Of a stretch of DNA of 64,000 nucleotides, positions 12,431 to 25,561 are shown piece by piece. Every line of letters starts with the position of its first letter. Positions within the stretch are counted from its first letter, which is position 1. The DNA is from Medicago truncatula (lineage: Eukaryota > Streptophyta > Magnoliopsida > Fabales > Fabaceae). The notes beneath the pieces are model-generated. The model worked only from the letters and a program-made list of their open reading frames with translations. It was not told the DNA's origin and searched no databases. The DNA lies in the NCBI RefSeq assembly GCF_003473485.1, contig NC_053042.1:20108501-20172500 (forward strand). Reading direction: 5' to 3'. The position numbers and the translations under genes were made by a program.

Positions 12431-13192
12431 AGGGGATGTTTCAAATGAGAGGAGTGATTATTATGAGAGGGTGAGAGGAGTAAATAATAACCATCAGATT
12501 TAAACCAACGGTTAGGATTATGTTTATTAATCTGCACACGTTTTCTTTTCTTTATCTTCACTGAGGCGCGTTTCCTTTGCTTTTCCGTCTCCTTCAAGTC
12601 GCTCTCCGCCCATGTTCTCTGAATGTTAATTGTTAAAGCATGGTTTTTTTGTTTTCTTTTTGTTATTTTTTTGAGCAATTTTCTGTTCATCTCTTCTTTG
12701 ATATATACAGACGTTGCGATTCTTTTCTTTCACTCCGGCACGGCGATGTGAACAATATGGAGAGAATGAACACTGATAAAACAAACCCATTTATGTATAT
12801 TCTTTTAATTTTAATCCAATTTGGAGTTGAGCAAACAAGGGGTCTTCAAGGAAGAATAAGGAGCAAGCACAAAATAATTTTAAAGCACAATCACGATTGC
12901 CAGATTTGGGATAGTGAAATAATTTTGATGCATCTAAACAAATAATTTGTGACAGATTTGTCTATTGAATCTAAACAAATTAGAATGATGAAAAGAAGAA
13001 GATACAAGAATGAAACGGTAGAAATTACTCGTGAAAGAGAGAGAACGTCGCAGTTGAGAAGAGGAAGGGTATAGGTTGCACTACTTGACCCTTTTTAAAG
13101 AGCATTTTAATTTGAGCCGTTGATTTAGATCCAACAGTCTAAATTAATCCCTCTCATCTCTCATTATATCCACTCCTCTTACTTGATATGCC

Positions 13193-13195
<3 letters not shown>
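12431..13195. mobile_element. Long-TIR MITE (~85-bp imperfect inverted ends)
   Basis: The left end (GGGGATGTTTCAAATGAGAG then GAGTGATTATTATGAGAGGG) and the inverted right end (AGAGGGCATATCAAGTAAGA then GGAGTGGATATAATGAGAGA) align over about 85 bp through the shared core 'AACGGYT'. TA-rich tracts flank both sides, so the duplication cannot be read. The interior has no transposase; the ORFs inside are short and unlike known proteins. Long degenerate ends suggest a Mutator-like non-autonomous element, but the superfamily is an inference. Confidence 0.6.

Positions 13196-13238
<43 letters not shown>
13196..13238. repeat. (TA)n microsatellite
   Basis: Uninterrupted TA dinucleotides over about 43 bases, abutting the right end of the preceding MITE. 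Confidence 0.95.
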
Positions 13239-13241
<3 letters not shown>

Positions 13242-13876
13242 ATAGGCTAATGCAGTGGCATTCATTCACCTATGCATAGATTTAACTTGATCCATACTCC
13301 ATCTATCTATAATATCTAGAGCTCGTGCAATACACATATCACATAACAATCGTGTTGAAGAAAAGATATTCAAAATGTTACTTTAAATATTTGCTCGTGT
13401 ATCATTTGTTACACTGTTACCACCAATTTTTTCTTCATGCCAAAAAAAAAACTATATTTTTTTGGCAATGAAAGAAAATATGATATTTTTGCTTTGTCTC
13501 ATTCAATTGTCATAGGGTTAATGGAGTGTACAACGAAGGTAACATCCTAAGTCGGCTCTCACCATAACCTTTGACATTATTTGGTACTCAATTTCATGCT
13601 GTCTCAATTAACTCTACTATACTATAATAATATTAAGTCTTCACTTAACAGTAGATTCCTACGAGTTATTAATTATAACCAAAATACTTGAGTTTGTTAT
13701 ACCTCTTACATCTTTTTCATTTCATAATGCATTCTTTTTTTTCTTGAGATATATTTTTTCAATTGATGTCAAATATTACTCTCTGTCTTAGACCCTTTAG
13801 CCTCAAATCACAAACTATATACATATAGAGCTCAAAAACTTGAAATTTTCATATATTTTTAATGTTAATTTAGAAC

Positions 13877-13884
13877 TATAAAAG
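13877..13884 (+). promoter_or_regulatory. Possible TATA box of the PDR transporter
   Basis: TATAAAAG lies 39 bases before the transporter ATG at 13916. If used, transcription would start about 30 bases on and leave a leader of only about 10 bases, so an upstream promoter is also possible. Confidence 0.35.
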
Positions 13885-13915
13885 GGGAACCAAAAGAATA
13901 CCAAATTTCATTGAT

Positions 13916-16900
13916 ATGGAAGCTGAAATGGTTGAAGAAGATATTGTGAGGTCAATGAGTGATTTAAGGAAGAGGGTGAGTTTCGGAGAGTTGATTCGGA
14001 CCTCAGCAAGCTTCCACGAGAAAACTAAAAGCGAAATAAACGAAGAGCAGGATTTGAAATGGGAAGCTTTATGGAGGCTTCCAACATATGATAGAATGAG
14101 AAAAGGGATTTTGAAGCAAGTTCTTGATAATGGAAAGGTTAACTATGAAGAGGTTGATATCACAAAGCTTGGAGTAGAAGAAAAGAAGCATCTTCTTGAG
14201 AGTATAATTAAGACTGCTGAAGAAGACAATGAGAACTTTCTCCACAAGATGAGAGACAGAATTGATAGGTAGATACAACTATATTTTTTCTCCGCCTCTT
14301 TGCGTCTTGCGAAGAGTTTCGGTTTCAATAATATTTGCCGTTTCAAAAAAAGAAGAAGATATAAGTATATTTGGTTTGATTTGAATTGCTTTTACTTTCT
14401 AATTCATATGTTTTGTGCAAGGTTCTACTAAATGGTTTCACATGTCTTTTTTTATTGCTACTATAGGGTTGGAATTGAGATTCCTAAGATTGAAGTCAGG
14501 TTTGAAAATTTATCAGTTGAAGGAGATGCTTATGATGGAACCAGGGCCTTGCCAACACTAGTCAATGCTACCCTGAATGTAATAGAGGTATGTTCAACAA
14601 ATCTAAACATTATATTTTTTTATCGACGTGTTAATCGAGTATCTTTGTACACAATTGCGAATACTACTGGCTCGGATTGCATTCATATGGTTAAGATTCA
14701 AATTCAAGTTCAGATTTGAATTCAAGACTACTAAATAAGCTGGAAGGAAGGATCTTTACTATCTTATCTAAACAATTTTAATTATTTAAATTAGAGTATT
14801 TTCTTGTCAGCCGAATTAGAATATTTTTAAATAGTTTATCAAAAATATATTAAATGAATTTTGTTTTGGGCATATGATTTTATGTTGGCAGATCCGATTT
14901 GAATTATTCCTTCTATTTTTGCCATATGCATCACGGCATTACCTGCACCCTATTTGAAAATAGCTGATACAGTGAAAAGAACATTACAGGGTGATAATTT
15001 GCTATAGTTTTATTTTTTTATGTCGTTAACATTTCCTTAAAAAAAAATGTATGAGTCCTGGTATAGTAATTATATTACCCCGTAAGCATAGCTCAGTTGG
15101 TAGGGACATGCATTGCTATATGTAGGGGCTGGGGTTCGAACCCGGACATCCCACTTATTCAACCACTAGACTACTTGACAAATAATAATAATAATATTTT
15201 ATATTACTTTTACACTTGTCAAAATGTTGGAGAGGTGAAGTTAACAGAGTAAAGAACACAACTCATTAAAAAACTTCTCATCTACTAAAATCTTAATCCA
15301 ATGAATATATAAGTCATGTCTTTTATATACATTCCTTTAGTGCATTACTAATCGATATGAGACAAATTACTCAAACAGATTTTAAATTAAAATAGGAATG
15401 AAACGTGAAGCAATTAACAACAAAGAATTTGTTATTATTTGTTTTGTTTCTATCTTTCCACAAACAAGTAGATATATGCACTTTATATAACTTAACTATG
15501 CTTACTTATATTGACTTATGATCTTATATGTATTTGTGTTTGTGGCAAATAGGGACTTTTGGGCTATATCAAGATTTTGGCATTTAAGAAAAGGGTTGCC
15601 AAGATACTCAAAGATGTTAGTGGAATTATAAAACCATCAAGGTACTTCAATTAGTGATGCTAAATCAAATCTTCTATTCACAGTGATGTTCCAAATATGA
15701 ACTCAAAGTTAATCATGCATCAAAATCCTACATAAAAGAAGAAATTTGTATTTCTTCATTTCATGTGAAATTGAGAAAATAAAAATTGATCATAATCAAA
15801 ATATTTCAATTACTAAGCAAAATAAGTTGTACTTCAACCCAATACAAAATAGAATGAATGTATTAAATACACCTCAAACAATTGAGAAGATTACCATACA
15901 ATGCTGCCAAGGGCAAACCAACATTGCTCCCCTCCTTGCACATATATAAGCTACTCCCTGGACAGGAATTTGATTTGGTTAATGATAGCATTACAATCAA
16001 CTCTCAACACTCCTTTAAAAATATATAATTTGGTTTTTCATAAACAAGCGTGACAACGTAACTCGTAACAGCTAGCTAGGCATATAATGCGTCAAACACT
16101 CCTGAATTTTCTCACCAAGTATCTTTCCAAATTGTAAGAAATGTTGCATGTACTCCATTTTCATAAAACACACCCACATATCCCATCCATTCATAGACAG
16201 CTAGCAGTTCAGATACGGTATGAGAACGAACAACTGAAGAAGAGGATGTATCAAAATAAAGATACAAGAATTAAGCTTAACATTAGAGTCACAATGAGCT
16301 TATAATTCCATGTTGTCGTTTTATTATAATAAAATCTTGAATATATACCCCTTCTCTTCTCATCTCCCACCAAAATATCAGCACACATTTCCAGCCCAAG
16401 AATCGATTGTATTATATGAATAAATTATATGAAACAAAGTTGAATTAATGTTGACTAAAAAGAAATCAACTTTAAATGTAATAGCATAACCAAACCTAAT
16501 AAATAAAGAATATATTGGTAACTAGATTTTATTCGTTGTCTCTTTTTCAGAATGACTTTATTATTGGGACCTCCAAGTTCAGGAAAAACTACACTTCTTC
16601 AGGCACTTGCTGGGAAATTGGACAAGGATCTAAGGGTTTGTAATCCCATCCTAGTTCCTTTTTCCGAAATGATAAATGCATCATATAAATGAATTGTAGC
16701 TCAATAGTTGTGAGTTTGTTCCTAACATTAGTGATCATAATTTGTCATTTAAAGCATTTGGAATAATTCATTTCAATAAAGAAAGAAAAAAAAAAGGATC
16801 TTCATGATAATTTCTAAGAATAACTATTTCCCATATATAAGTTTACCAGACATATGCAGTACATCATAAAATTCTCAACAGGTATCAGGAAGAGTCACTT

Positions 16901-19900
16901 ACAATGGTCATGAACTGTCAGAATTTGTTCCTCAAAGAACATGTGCTTATATTAGTCAGCATGATCTTCACCATGGAGAAACGACAGTGAGAGAGACGCT
17001 GGACTTCTCCGGACGCTGCTTGGGAGTTGGAACAAGGTATGATATGTTGACAGAATTGTCAAGACGTGAAAAAGCAGCAGGTATCAAACCAGATCCTGAA
17101 ATAGATGCTTTCATGAAAGTAACATCAATGGAAGGTCAAGAAACAAGTCTTGTTACAGATTATATTCTCAAGGTTTGGTTATGCTATTACTTTTAAAGTT
17201 TATTGATTTTTAGTCAACAATAATCCAACTTTCTTTCATCTAATTTATTTATATAATACATAGATTCTTGGGTTGGAAACGTGTGCTGATATTTTGGTGG
17301 GAGATGAAATGAGAAGGGGCATATCTGGTGGACAAAAGAAGCGTTTAACCACTGGTAAGTGTCGTGTGCTTCTCGAATTGCATATCTTTATAGAATAATA
17401 ACAATATTGCATAGAATCTTTACAAATCCTTCAGATATGTAATAATAAGCAAGGTAAATGGGTGAATAACATATGTAATTATTTTGGTATAACTTCTCTT
17501 GAATGGTCAAAGATATTATGGAGTAATGTCAATTTTCTTTACAGAATCATATTCATAATATCAATTCTCAATCTCAATTCATAAAAACACAATGCAGGTG
17601 AAATGTTAGTAGGACCTGCAAAAGCACTCTTTATGGATGGAATTTCAACTGGTTTGGATAGTTCCACAACCTTCCAAATTGTCAGGTTTATGAGGCAAAT
17701 GGTTCATATCACGGATGTCACTATGATAATCTCACTTCTGCAACCTGCACCAGAAACATACAACCTTTTTGATGACATAATATTACTTTCAGAAGGTGAG
17801 ATTGTCTATCAAGGTCCCAGGGAGAGTGTTCTAGATTTTTTTCAAAATGTGGGCTTCAAATGCCCAGAAAGGAAAGGAATTGCAGACTTTTTACAAGAGG
17901 TAACTTCTAGAAAGGATCAAGAGCAGTACTGGTTCAGAAGGGACATACCTTATGAATATGTTAGTGTGCCTGATTTTGTAATCCACTTCAACAATTACAG
18001 TATTGGTAGAGAACTTCATGAAGAGATTAAAACTCCATTTGATTCTAGTAAAGCTCATCATGCTGCATTAGTAAAGGAAAAGTTTGGAATCTCCAAATGG
18101 GAACTCTTCAAGGCATGCTTTTCAAGAGAATGGCTATTCATGAAGCGCAGCTATTTTGTATATATATTTAAGACTTTTCAGATTACAATCATGTCTTTAA
18201 TTACCATGACAGTGTTTTTTAGAACAAGAATGGAGCACGGTAAACTTGAGGATGGAGGAAAATATTACGGTGCACTGTTTTTCAGTCTTATCAATGTGAT
18301 GTTCAATGGAGCAGCAGAACTTGCAATGACTGTTAACAGACTTCCTGTTTTCTTCAAGCAGAGAGATTTCCTATTTTATCCAGCATGGGCTTTTGCATTG
18401 CCCATTTGGGTCCTCAGAGTTCCTCTCTCTATAGTGGAATCAGTATTATGGATCATCCTCACTTATTATACTATTGGTTTTGCTCCAGCACCTAGTAGGT
18501 ATGAGAATGCAATCTATACTGAGTTTCTTAGTGACATGTGAGAATGTTAGGATGAATGTGTTGACAAAAGATAAATCAAATTGAGAATAGTAGAGTAATT
18601 AGAGGTAGACGGAGACACATAAAATTAAGGCATGTGATATGATGAAAAATGGTTTTGGAATTATATTGTTTGTCAACACTACCATTAGGTATCAGTATGA
18701 TGAATAAAAGAATATTACAAGATTCAGTTAGCCATCACCTGGTGGGAAAAAGCTTTGGTGGTTGATGCATAAAATTGAATTGATTGCAATATTATTCTAT
18801 CATTTTAATTTATTTATTTACTAGCAAACTTCAATTATTACAGGTTTTTCCGTCAACTACTGGCATTCTTCTGTGTGAACCAAATGGCCCTATCTCTTTT
18901 CCGGTTCATTGCTGCAATTGGAAGGACAAGAGTTGTGGCTAATACATTTGCTTCCATAACAATTTTAGTTATTTTTGTCCTAAGTGGATTTACTGTTTCA
19001 AGAGGTAAGTAGCAATTTCTCTTTATACATCTATACATTACTAAAAAATATTTCAATATTAAATGAGATTTCTAATTTTTCATGTGAAATAGATTCTTTT
19101 TATCTAATCACTGCAAACCATACTTCATATATAGATGATATTGATCCATGGATGATATGGTGCTATTATGCTTCACCTATGATGTATGGAATGACTGCAA
19201 TAAGCATCAATGAATTTCTAGACAAAAGATGGAGTACTGTGAGATCTTATTCTTGTTGAGATTATCATTGTTCTTCAACCTTAACATAACTATCAATTAA
19301 TTGCTGATTTTTCACTTTTCACAGCCTAATATCGACCCCAGAATTGATGAACCCACAGTTGGGAAGGCCTTTCTTAAGGCCAGAGGCATATTTACAGAAG
19401 ACTATTGGTATTGGATATCTATCGGTGCTCTTGTAGGATTTTCTCTATTGTTCAATGTTTGTTTCATTCTCGCTCTAACTTACTTGGACCGTAAGTTTCC
19501 ATCTTATCTTTCTTGATGTTGCATGTTTGCATCTGTAAAATCTTGTTTCTTAAATTGTTATATAATCTTTATAACTCTATTAAAAGAGAGCATTATAAAG
19601 GAACACTAGAAAGACAGCTATTAGATAACCATATCAAGAAAAGCAAAGCCACCAATCTTGCTACATGGAAAACAGTAACTATTTGAAAAATCGTTAACAA
19701 AAAAAAACTTCTGATATCACTATGAAATTAAATTGCAGCATTCAGAAGCTCAAAATCTATCATAGTGGAACAGGAAGACAACAGGGAAAGCACAACGAAG
19801 TCCTCCTCAGTAGAAAAAACAACTGGAGAAATGACAGAAAGTTCAGCTTCAAATGTTGAATCGTTTGAAGGTAATGATAAATTTTGTTTGAAAATAATCC

Positions 19901-22900
19901 CTAAAGTGCCTAATAATGTATATAAAAATAATTTGTTCTTAAAATTAAAAAAATCCATCAAGTTAGTCCTTAAAATATATATAATTCGTCAAATTAGTGC
20001 CTACTGTTATGTACTGATGTGATACTAGGAACTGGAGAGACGGATTTTATATCGTTTATGGACTAAATGGATTTCATTTAGTTTAAGGACTATTTATTAT
20101 TTTCATATAGTTTAGGAGCTGAATAGGAGAGAGAGTGGTCAAAAGAAACGCCAGTTCTATCCTAAAATCATTTTTACCTTAACCAAAATGAGTAGCTTAT
20201 TTATCTCTATTTCAAGTGTACACCATTGATATGATTTCTGCATAACTTTTTTATACTAACATAATCATTCATGCCAATTGGAAATGAACACTAAGATAAT
20301 TGTGATTACTACAGGTGTTGACATGGAAGTAAGAAACAACACGAATAGCTCAATACCTAAAGCTGCAAAAAATGTAAAATTCAAAAAGGGAATGGTGTTA
20401 CCCTTTCAGCCTCTGTCACTTGTGTTTGAAAATGTGAACTATTACATCAATATGCCCAATGTAAATTCCTATGACCCCTGTTTTATCATATCCTCTTATT
20501 TCTCACCTCTAATACAACTTTATTCAGTGAAGATTTTATCGTTAGCTTTGACATTTGTATTTTTCTAGCTGTGCCAAATATTTGGATTTGGCATTTATAC
20601 TTACAAATTAAAATACATAATGATTAAACATTGAGGAGTAAAAGGTATGCGTGTGTACGTGCATAATATTGTTTATGACATGTGTGTGATCAAAGATTTT
20701 TATTATCACTAAAAGACAACTAAAATAAAGTTGAACACAGAAATTTAGTTTACATGAAAAAAAAAAATTGTGTAATAAAGTCATCTTACTTAGATAGTAA
20801 ATTTCAAATTATTTTGAAAATATATTATAGTATCACAACTCCCAAATGTCACTTTAGTAATTTATAATCAGGAAATGAAGACACGAGGAATTGAAGAGAA
20901 CAGACTCCAACTACTAAGAGACATAAGTGGTGCTTTTAGGCCTGGAATTTTAACAGCATTAGTTGGTGTAAGTGGTGCTGGAAAAACCACTTTGATGGAT
21001 GTGCTTTCAGGAAGGAAAACTAGTGGTTACATTGAAGGAAGTATCAGCATATCGGGTTATCCTAAGAACCAAGCAACTTTTGCTCGGATTAGCGGTTATT
21101 GTGAACAAAATGATATCCACTCTCCCAATATTACAGTTTATGAATCTCTTCTGTTTTCTGCTTGGTTGCGGCTCAGTAAAGAAGTTGATATAGAAACACG
21201 AAAGGTATATTATTATCAAACAAATTTTCATATTAAACACCCTCTCATATCCCCACCTATTTAGTCAGAAACTTGACATTTGAAAGTTATAAGATAATTA
21301 TGCAAGTTTCACATGCATTAAGGTTATTTCATGTGGTTAGCAAGGAATCAATTATTTGTCACCGAACTCCATGCATGATGATAAGAAAAATATCAATTAT
21401 GATGACACTCAAACAGATTCTAATAGTCTAAAATTCTACTTATTATCTTCAGATGTTTATCGAGGAAGTTATAGAGCTAGTTGAGTTACATCAAGTGAGA
21501 AATTTCTTAGTCGGCCTTCCTGGAATAGATGGATTATCAACTGAGCAGAGAAAGAGGCTTACCATTGCTGTAGAATTGGTTGCAAACCCTTCCATTATCT
21601 TTATGGATGAACCAACGACTGGTCTTGATGCTAGAGCTGCAGCAGTAGTTATGCGTACTGTTAGAAACACAGTTGATACAGGGAGAACTGTTGTGTGCAC
21701 AATTCATCAACCAAGTATTGATATTTTTGAAAATTTTGATGAGGTAATATGAATTACAAGATTTTGAAAATTAAATTTTTATAATGATTTAGCAGGAACT
21801 ATACTAACCCTTAGCAAATCTTGCGTTTAGCTGCTTTTGATGAAGACTGGTGGACAAGTGATATATGGTGGGCCTCTAGGTCGAAATTCTGAGAAACTTA
21901 TAGAGTACTTTGAGGTGAACTTGTCCCTGATAATGTATAAACTTAAATTAGTTAGATGTCAGTAAGCTTACAGATTGTGCAAAACATTTGTCAGGCTATT
22001 ACAGGAATTCCGAAGATTGAAGATGGATATAATCCAGCCACATGGATGCTGGAGATCAGTTCTCCTGTGGTTGAGTCTCAGCTTGATATAGATTTTGCAG
22101 AATTATACAACAAGTCAAGCCTTTATCAGTAAGTAACAGTCATAGTCGATGCTATATTCTGAGGGATTCCTGCTTCTTTTTTTCCCATATTTACTTGAAA
22201 TTTCTCATTATAATTTGATAATATTTTTCCAGAAGGAACCAAGAATTGATAAAGGAACTATCCATACCAGCACCTGGAACAAAGGACCTGTACTATCCAT
22301 CTAAATACTCCCAATCATTTGTTACTCAATGCAGTGCTTGTTTCTGGAAACAGTATCGTTCCTATTGGAGGAATCCACAGTATAATGCCATCAGATTCTT
22401 CATCACAATTGTCATTGGTCTTATGTTTGGACTTATTTATTGGAAAAAAGGAGAAAAGATGTAAGTAATTTGATAGTATAATACTTCACCGGTACCTGTT
22501 AACTTTAAACCGTTTCAAGGTCCAATAAACAATGACATGTCTCCATACCAGTGGCCCTTAGCTTATTGATCACAGCAATTTCCCCATGATATCATTAGAC
22601 ATAGGACTATGGTGCATCGCACTCCACCCACAGGAGTCTTTCTCGTAAGGGTGATACCAAGATGCATTTTATTACATTGCCCCTTTTCATTCTTGAGCAA
22701 ATGATCGTATCCACTTAGGCACTCTACCCTTTTTGTCAAGACCCCAGCAGGGCAGTGCTCATCGTTTTGTAGGGATAAAAATCTATCTCCATAAATTTCA
22801 ATTGCATGTACGAAAGTTGCCAGGTCCCCAATTACTCTGTGAATGATTTACATCATAGGCACATGTGTTGTAAACAATTCTCAAATTCTCATATGACCTT

Positions 22901-24657
22901 TCCAAAGGTTATTCTTCTAAGGCCGAAGATTCTTCTTTTATTACTCTCCACTCTCTAGTCATACACTACAAGCCGTATGACCTGTTAACTTGTCTGGCAT
23001 GCTCATCCTATGAAAGCAATAATTAATCCTTGGCTAAGAACAAGGCAACAATGCACATCATACTTGATGTTTGATGTCTTTTCCTAATGAGATCTCTAAT
23101 CCACAAGAAAAATTGTGAATAAAGTGCAGGATAGTAATATTTCTTTAAATCACTAGCACCAATAAGAACTGTTGCTTTCCTCATCTGAGAACATGTGTAA
23201 TCAACAATTTATTTTTCCAAATCTACATGATAAAGTTATAAAAATACATAGTGTAGTATTTATATATGTTACATGAGAAAAAATATATCATATTTGCAGG
23301 CAAAGGGAACAAGACCTTTTGAATCTCGTTGGAGCTATGTATTCATCTGTTATTTTCCTTGGTGCAAGCAACACAAGCAGTGTGCAACCTATTGTTGCAA
23401 TAGAAAGAACAGTTCTCTACCGTGAAAGAGCTGCTGGAATGTACTCAGAACTGACCTATGCAATTGGTCAGGTAAAAAACTACACAGACCCTTTCACCTA
23501 ACACAACATTAACTAACAAAGATAGATTAGCAAAATTATACAGTTCATGATAACAACTATTATTTTGCAGGTAGCAATTGAAGTAATTTATGTTGCAATC
23601 CAAAGTTTAATCTATTCCAATATCCTTTACTGGATGCTTGGGTTCCCACCGCAAGTTGAAAATTTCTTTTGGTTCTACTTCTTGATATTCATGTCATTTC
23701 TCTACTTCACACTATATGGACTGATGACTGTGGCTTTGACACCAAACCATCAAATTGCTGCAATAGTTATGTCTTTCTTCATCAGTTTTTGGAACCTGTT
23801 CTCTGGCTTTCTTATTCCAAGAACGGTATGTGTTTGATCAGCAATGATAAAATATATTTCTTACTCTTGATACCCTAGGAGAATATTCCACGCCATTACT
23901 GAACCTATTTATACCAACCTCTCTATCTTTTAAGGTTGCCAGACCCTGTTGCCACTAAAGTGGTACTTAGGGAAGGAAAATGGAAATAGCATTTTCAGTT
24001 AAAGGATATTAAATCTCTTAAGAAATATATATAAAAAAATATCCTAACCAAAGAATTAGGCACATAGAGCCACATAAACAGATGGACCCCAACAAACAAA
24101 AACTTGCTGTGTTTATAACCTTATGGGGTTAAGGTTTATGTATTATCTAGCCTGGAAAGAATAACTTCTTATTAGTAAGGAAAGAAAAAAGGAATGTGTG
24201 TGTGTGTGTGTGGTTAGTTAGTTAGCTATGTTATTATTGCAACAAATGACTTATTTTTTTAATAAATACCATTTCTTGATTCTGAGACAGTTATTTTACG
24301 ACACTTGTTAAGATCCTTGAAAAGATGCTAATATTATTTTTAATGATCATCCAATTTTTCAACTAGTTATTGTTTTTCACTTTGCAGCAAATTCCAATAT
24401 GGTGGAGGTGGTATTATTGGGCATCGCCTGTGGCATGGACAATATATGGACTGGTGACATCCCAGGTGGGTGACAAGAACAGTCCAATAGAGGTTCCTGG
24501 ATATAGGCTCATGACAGTAAAAGATTATCTTGAGAGGCGATTGGGTTTTGAACATGACTTCCTTGGATATGTTGCTTTGGCTCATATTGCTTTTTGCCTT
24601 CTCTTCCTTTTTGTATTTGCCTATGGCATCAAGTTTTTGAACTTCCAGAAAAGATAA
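13916..24657 (+). CDS. PDR-type full-size ABCG transporter, 20 exons, 1468 aa
   Basis: Exons: 13916-14268, 14467-14587, 15553-15641, 16551-16635, 16882-17172, 17264-17354, 17598-18498, 18844-19004, 19135-19238, 19325-19490, 19739-19870, 20315-20460, 20872-21204, 21453-21743, 21831-21914, 21995-22128, 22233-22460, 23300-23471, 23571-23825, 24388-24657. All phases join without a stop. The domain order NBD1-TMD1-NBD2-TMD2 is the reverse order of pleiotropic drug resistance pumps. NBD1 has Walker A 'GPPSSGKTT' (about 194-202), signature '[11 protein letters not shown]' and Walker B '[14 protein letters not shown]', with Gly358 where the family has catalytic Glu. NBD2 is canonical: 'GVSGAGKTT', '[10 protein letters not shown]', '[16 protein letters not shown]'. 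Such proteins export terpenoids, hormones or waxes at the plasma membrane; the substrate cannot be told from sequence. The length is normal for the family. Confidence 0.93.
15079..15198 (+). mobile_element. SINE (family 2) in intron 2 of the PDR gene
   Basis: A box ATAGCTCAGTTGGTAGG, B box GGTTCGAACCC, a tail ending CTACTTGAC, then (AAT)n. It is flanked by TTATATTAC at 15070-15078 and 15199-15207, a 9-bp exact target duplication. The tRNA-like half does not close into a cloverleaf with an acceptor end, so this is a SINE and not a tRNA gene. Confidence 0.85.
22506..22979. other. GC-richer insert in PDR intron 17, bounded by a 12-bp direct repeat
   Basis: Intron 17 (22461-23299) contains a block of visibly higher GC than the other introns. 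ACCTGTTAACTT occurs at both edges (22494-22505 and 22980-22991). No coding frame or known repeat was recognised. The direct repeat could be a target-site duplication from a retroelement or a coincidence. Confidence 0.35.
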
Positions 24658-25276
24658 TCACACATGGAATAAATGAATATGAAAACTGAGAATTGTCATG
24701 CGAAATGATATTAAGCAAAATTACTTATAAAACAAATATGCAAAATTTATTACTATAGTGATATATTGTTTAATCTTCAGTGTGACTGTTCTTAATTTCC
24801 TTAATGCATTGATGTTTTGCTAGATCATTTGACGATAAGCAATACAAGGGCAATTTACATATGATTCATCACATATAAAAGGGGAAATTGAACTCGTCTC
24901 CCCTAAGTGTGTTTGATTGAAACACATAGCTCTAGTTTTTAATTGAACACTAACCTCATTTATTTATTTTCTCCAAGTGACACACACATCCCTTAGAGTA
25001 TAATGGTGTTTGTTCTGAGTTAATAAACCACAGATGCAGCCTTACATTTGCCACACCTAACTGATCTAAAGATGTGATCAAACCATTTATATCACAAATC
25101 AGAACCAATTATACATTTATTCTAATCAACAACGCCAAAGTAACATACCTAGTAGGAATCAGTCCACTTTTTCCTTGTAAAGAATCAGTCCACGTGCAAC
25201 AAAAAAATAAATTCTGACAGATCAGTTTTTTTTTTATTGAGATTATGATAAGAATTCAACAATATATCAATATGTC
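24658..25276. other. PDR 3' flank
   Basis: Presumed 3' UTR and spacer. AT-rich, with no coding exon seen. Confidence 0.4.
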
Positions 25277-25335
25277 AATATGCCGAGGGTGACCCATTGA
25301 TTATGATAGATCATTGGAGTCACCCTCGGCATATT
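25277..25335. repeat. Perfect 17-bp inverted repeat, hairpin-forming
   Basis: AATATGCCGAGGGTGAC (25277-25293) and its exact reverse complement (25319-25335) enclose 25 bases. The enclosed bases continue to pair (CCATTGAT with ATCATTGG, one mismatch). The result is an almost continuous stem of about 25 bp with a small loop. The GC-rich arms stand out from AT-rich surroundings. It could be a MITE fragment, a small-RNA precursor or a cruciform; the sequence does not decide. Confidence 0.85.
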
Positions 25336-25378
25336 TTTAAAGGAGACTTATCACAATAGAAAACTACAAATATTTATA

Positions 25379-25552
25379 GGGAAATGCTAATGAGTGCCCT
25401 AAGGGCACTCTTTAAGGACTTTATATAGTAAGTTTTTATAGAAACTTGTGCATTCAATGCATCGGGAATTGAAGTATTGGACATTTTCAATGAATAATTT
25501 CTTACTTGGGAATCCTTAAAGAATGCCCTTAGGGCACTCGTTAGCAAGACCC
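25379..25552. mobile_element. Mutator-type MITE, 174 bp, 9-bp TSD
   Basis: The ends are GGGAAATGCTAATGAGTGCC and, inverted, GGGTCTTGCTAACGAGTGCC. They continue as CTAAGGGCACTCTTTAAGG with few mismatches, giving arms of about 40 bp. The flanks are ATATTTATA at 25370-25378 and 25553-25561. A 9-bp duplication with long arms points to the Mutator superfamily. There is no coding content. Confidence 0.88.
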
Positions 25553-25561
25553 ATATTTATA

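Noticed and set aside
12421-12945. Lys-rich and other ORFs inside the 12431-13195 element
   Set aside because: Low-complexity, no start context or family match; explained by the AT-rich MITE interior.
15079-15198. tRNA gene (clear A and B boxes); same for 42449-42587 and 6635-6769
   Set aside because: No paired acceptor stem or anticodon arm, poly-A or (AAT)n tails, and flanking duplications show SINEs.
18499-18541. Early stop of the PDR frame after exon 7
   Set aside because: It is intron read-through; GT at 18499 and the acceptor at 18843 restore the frame.
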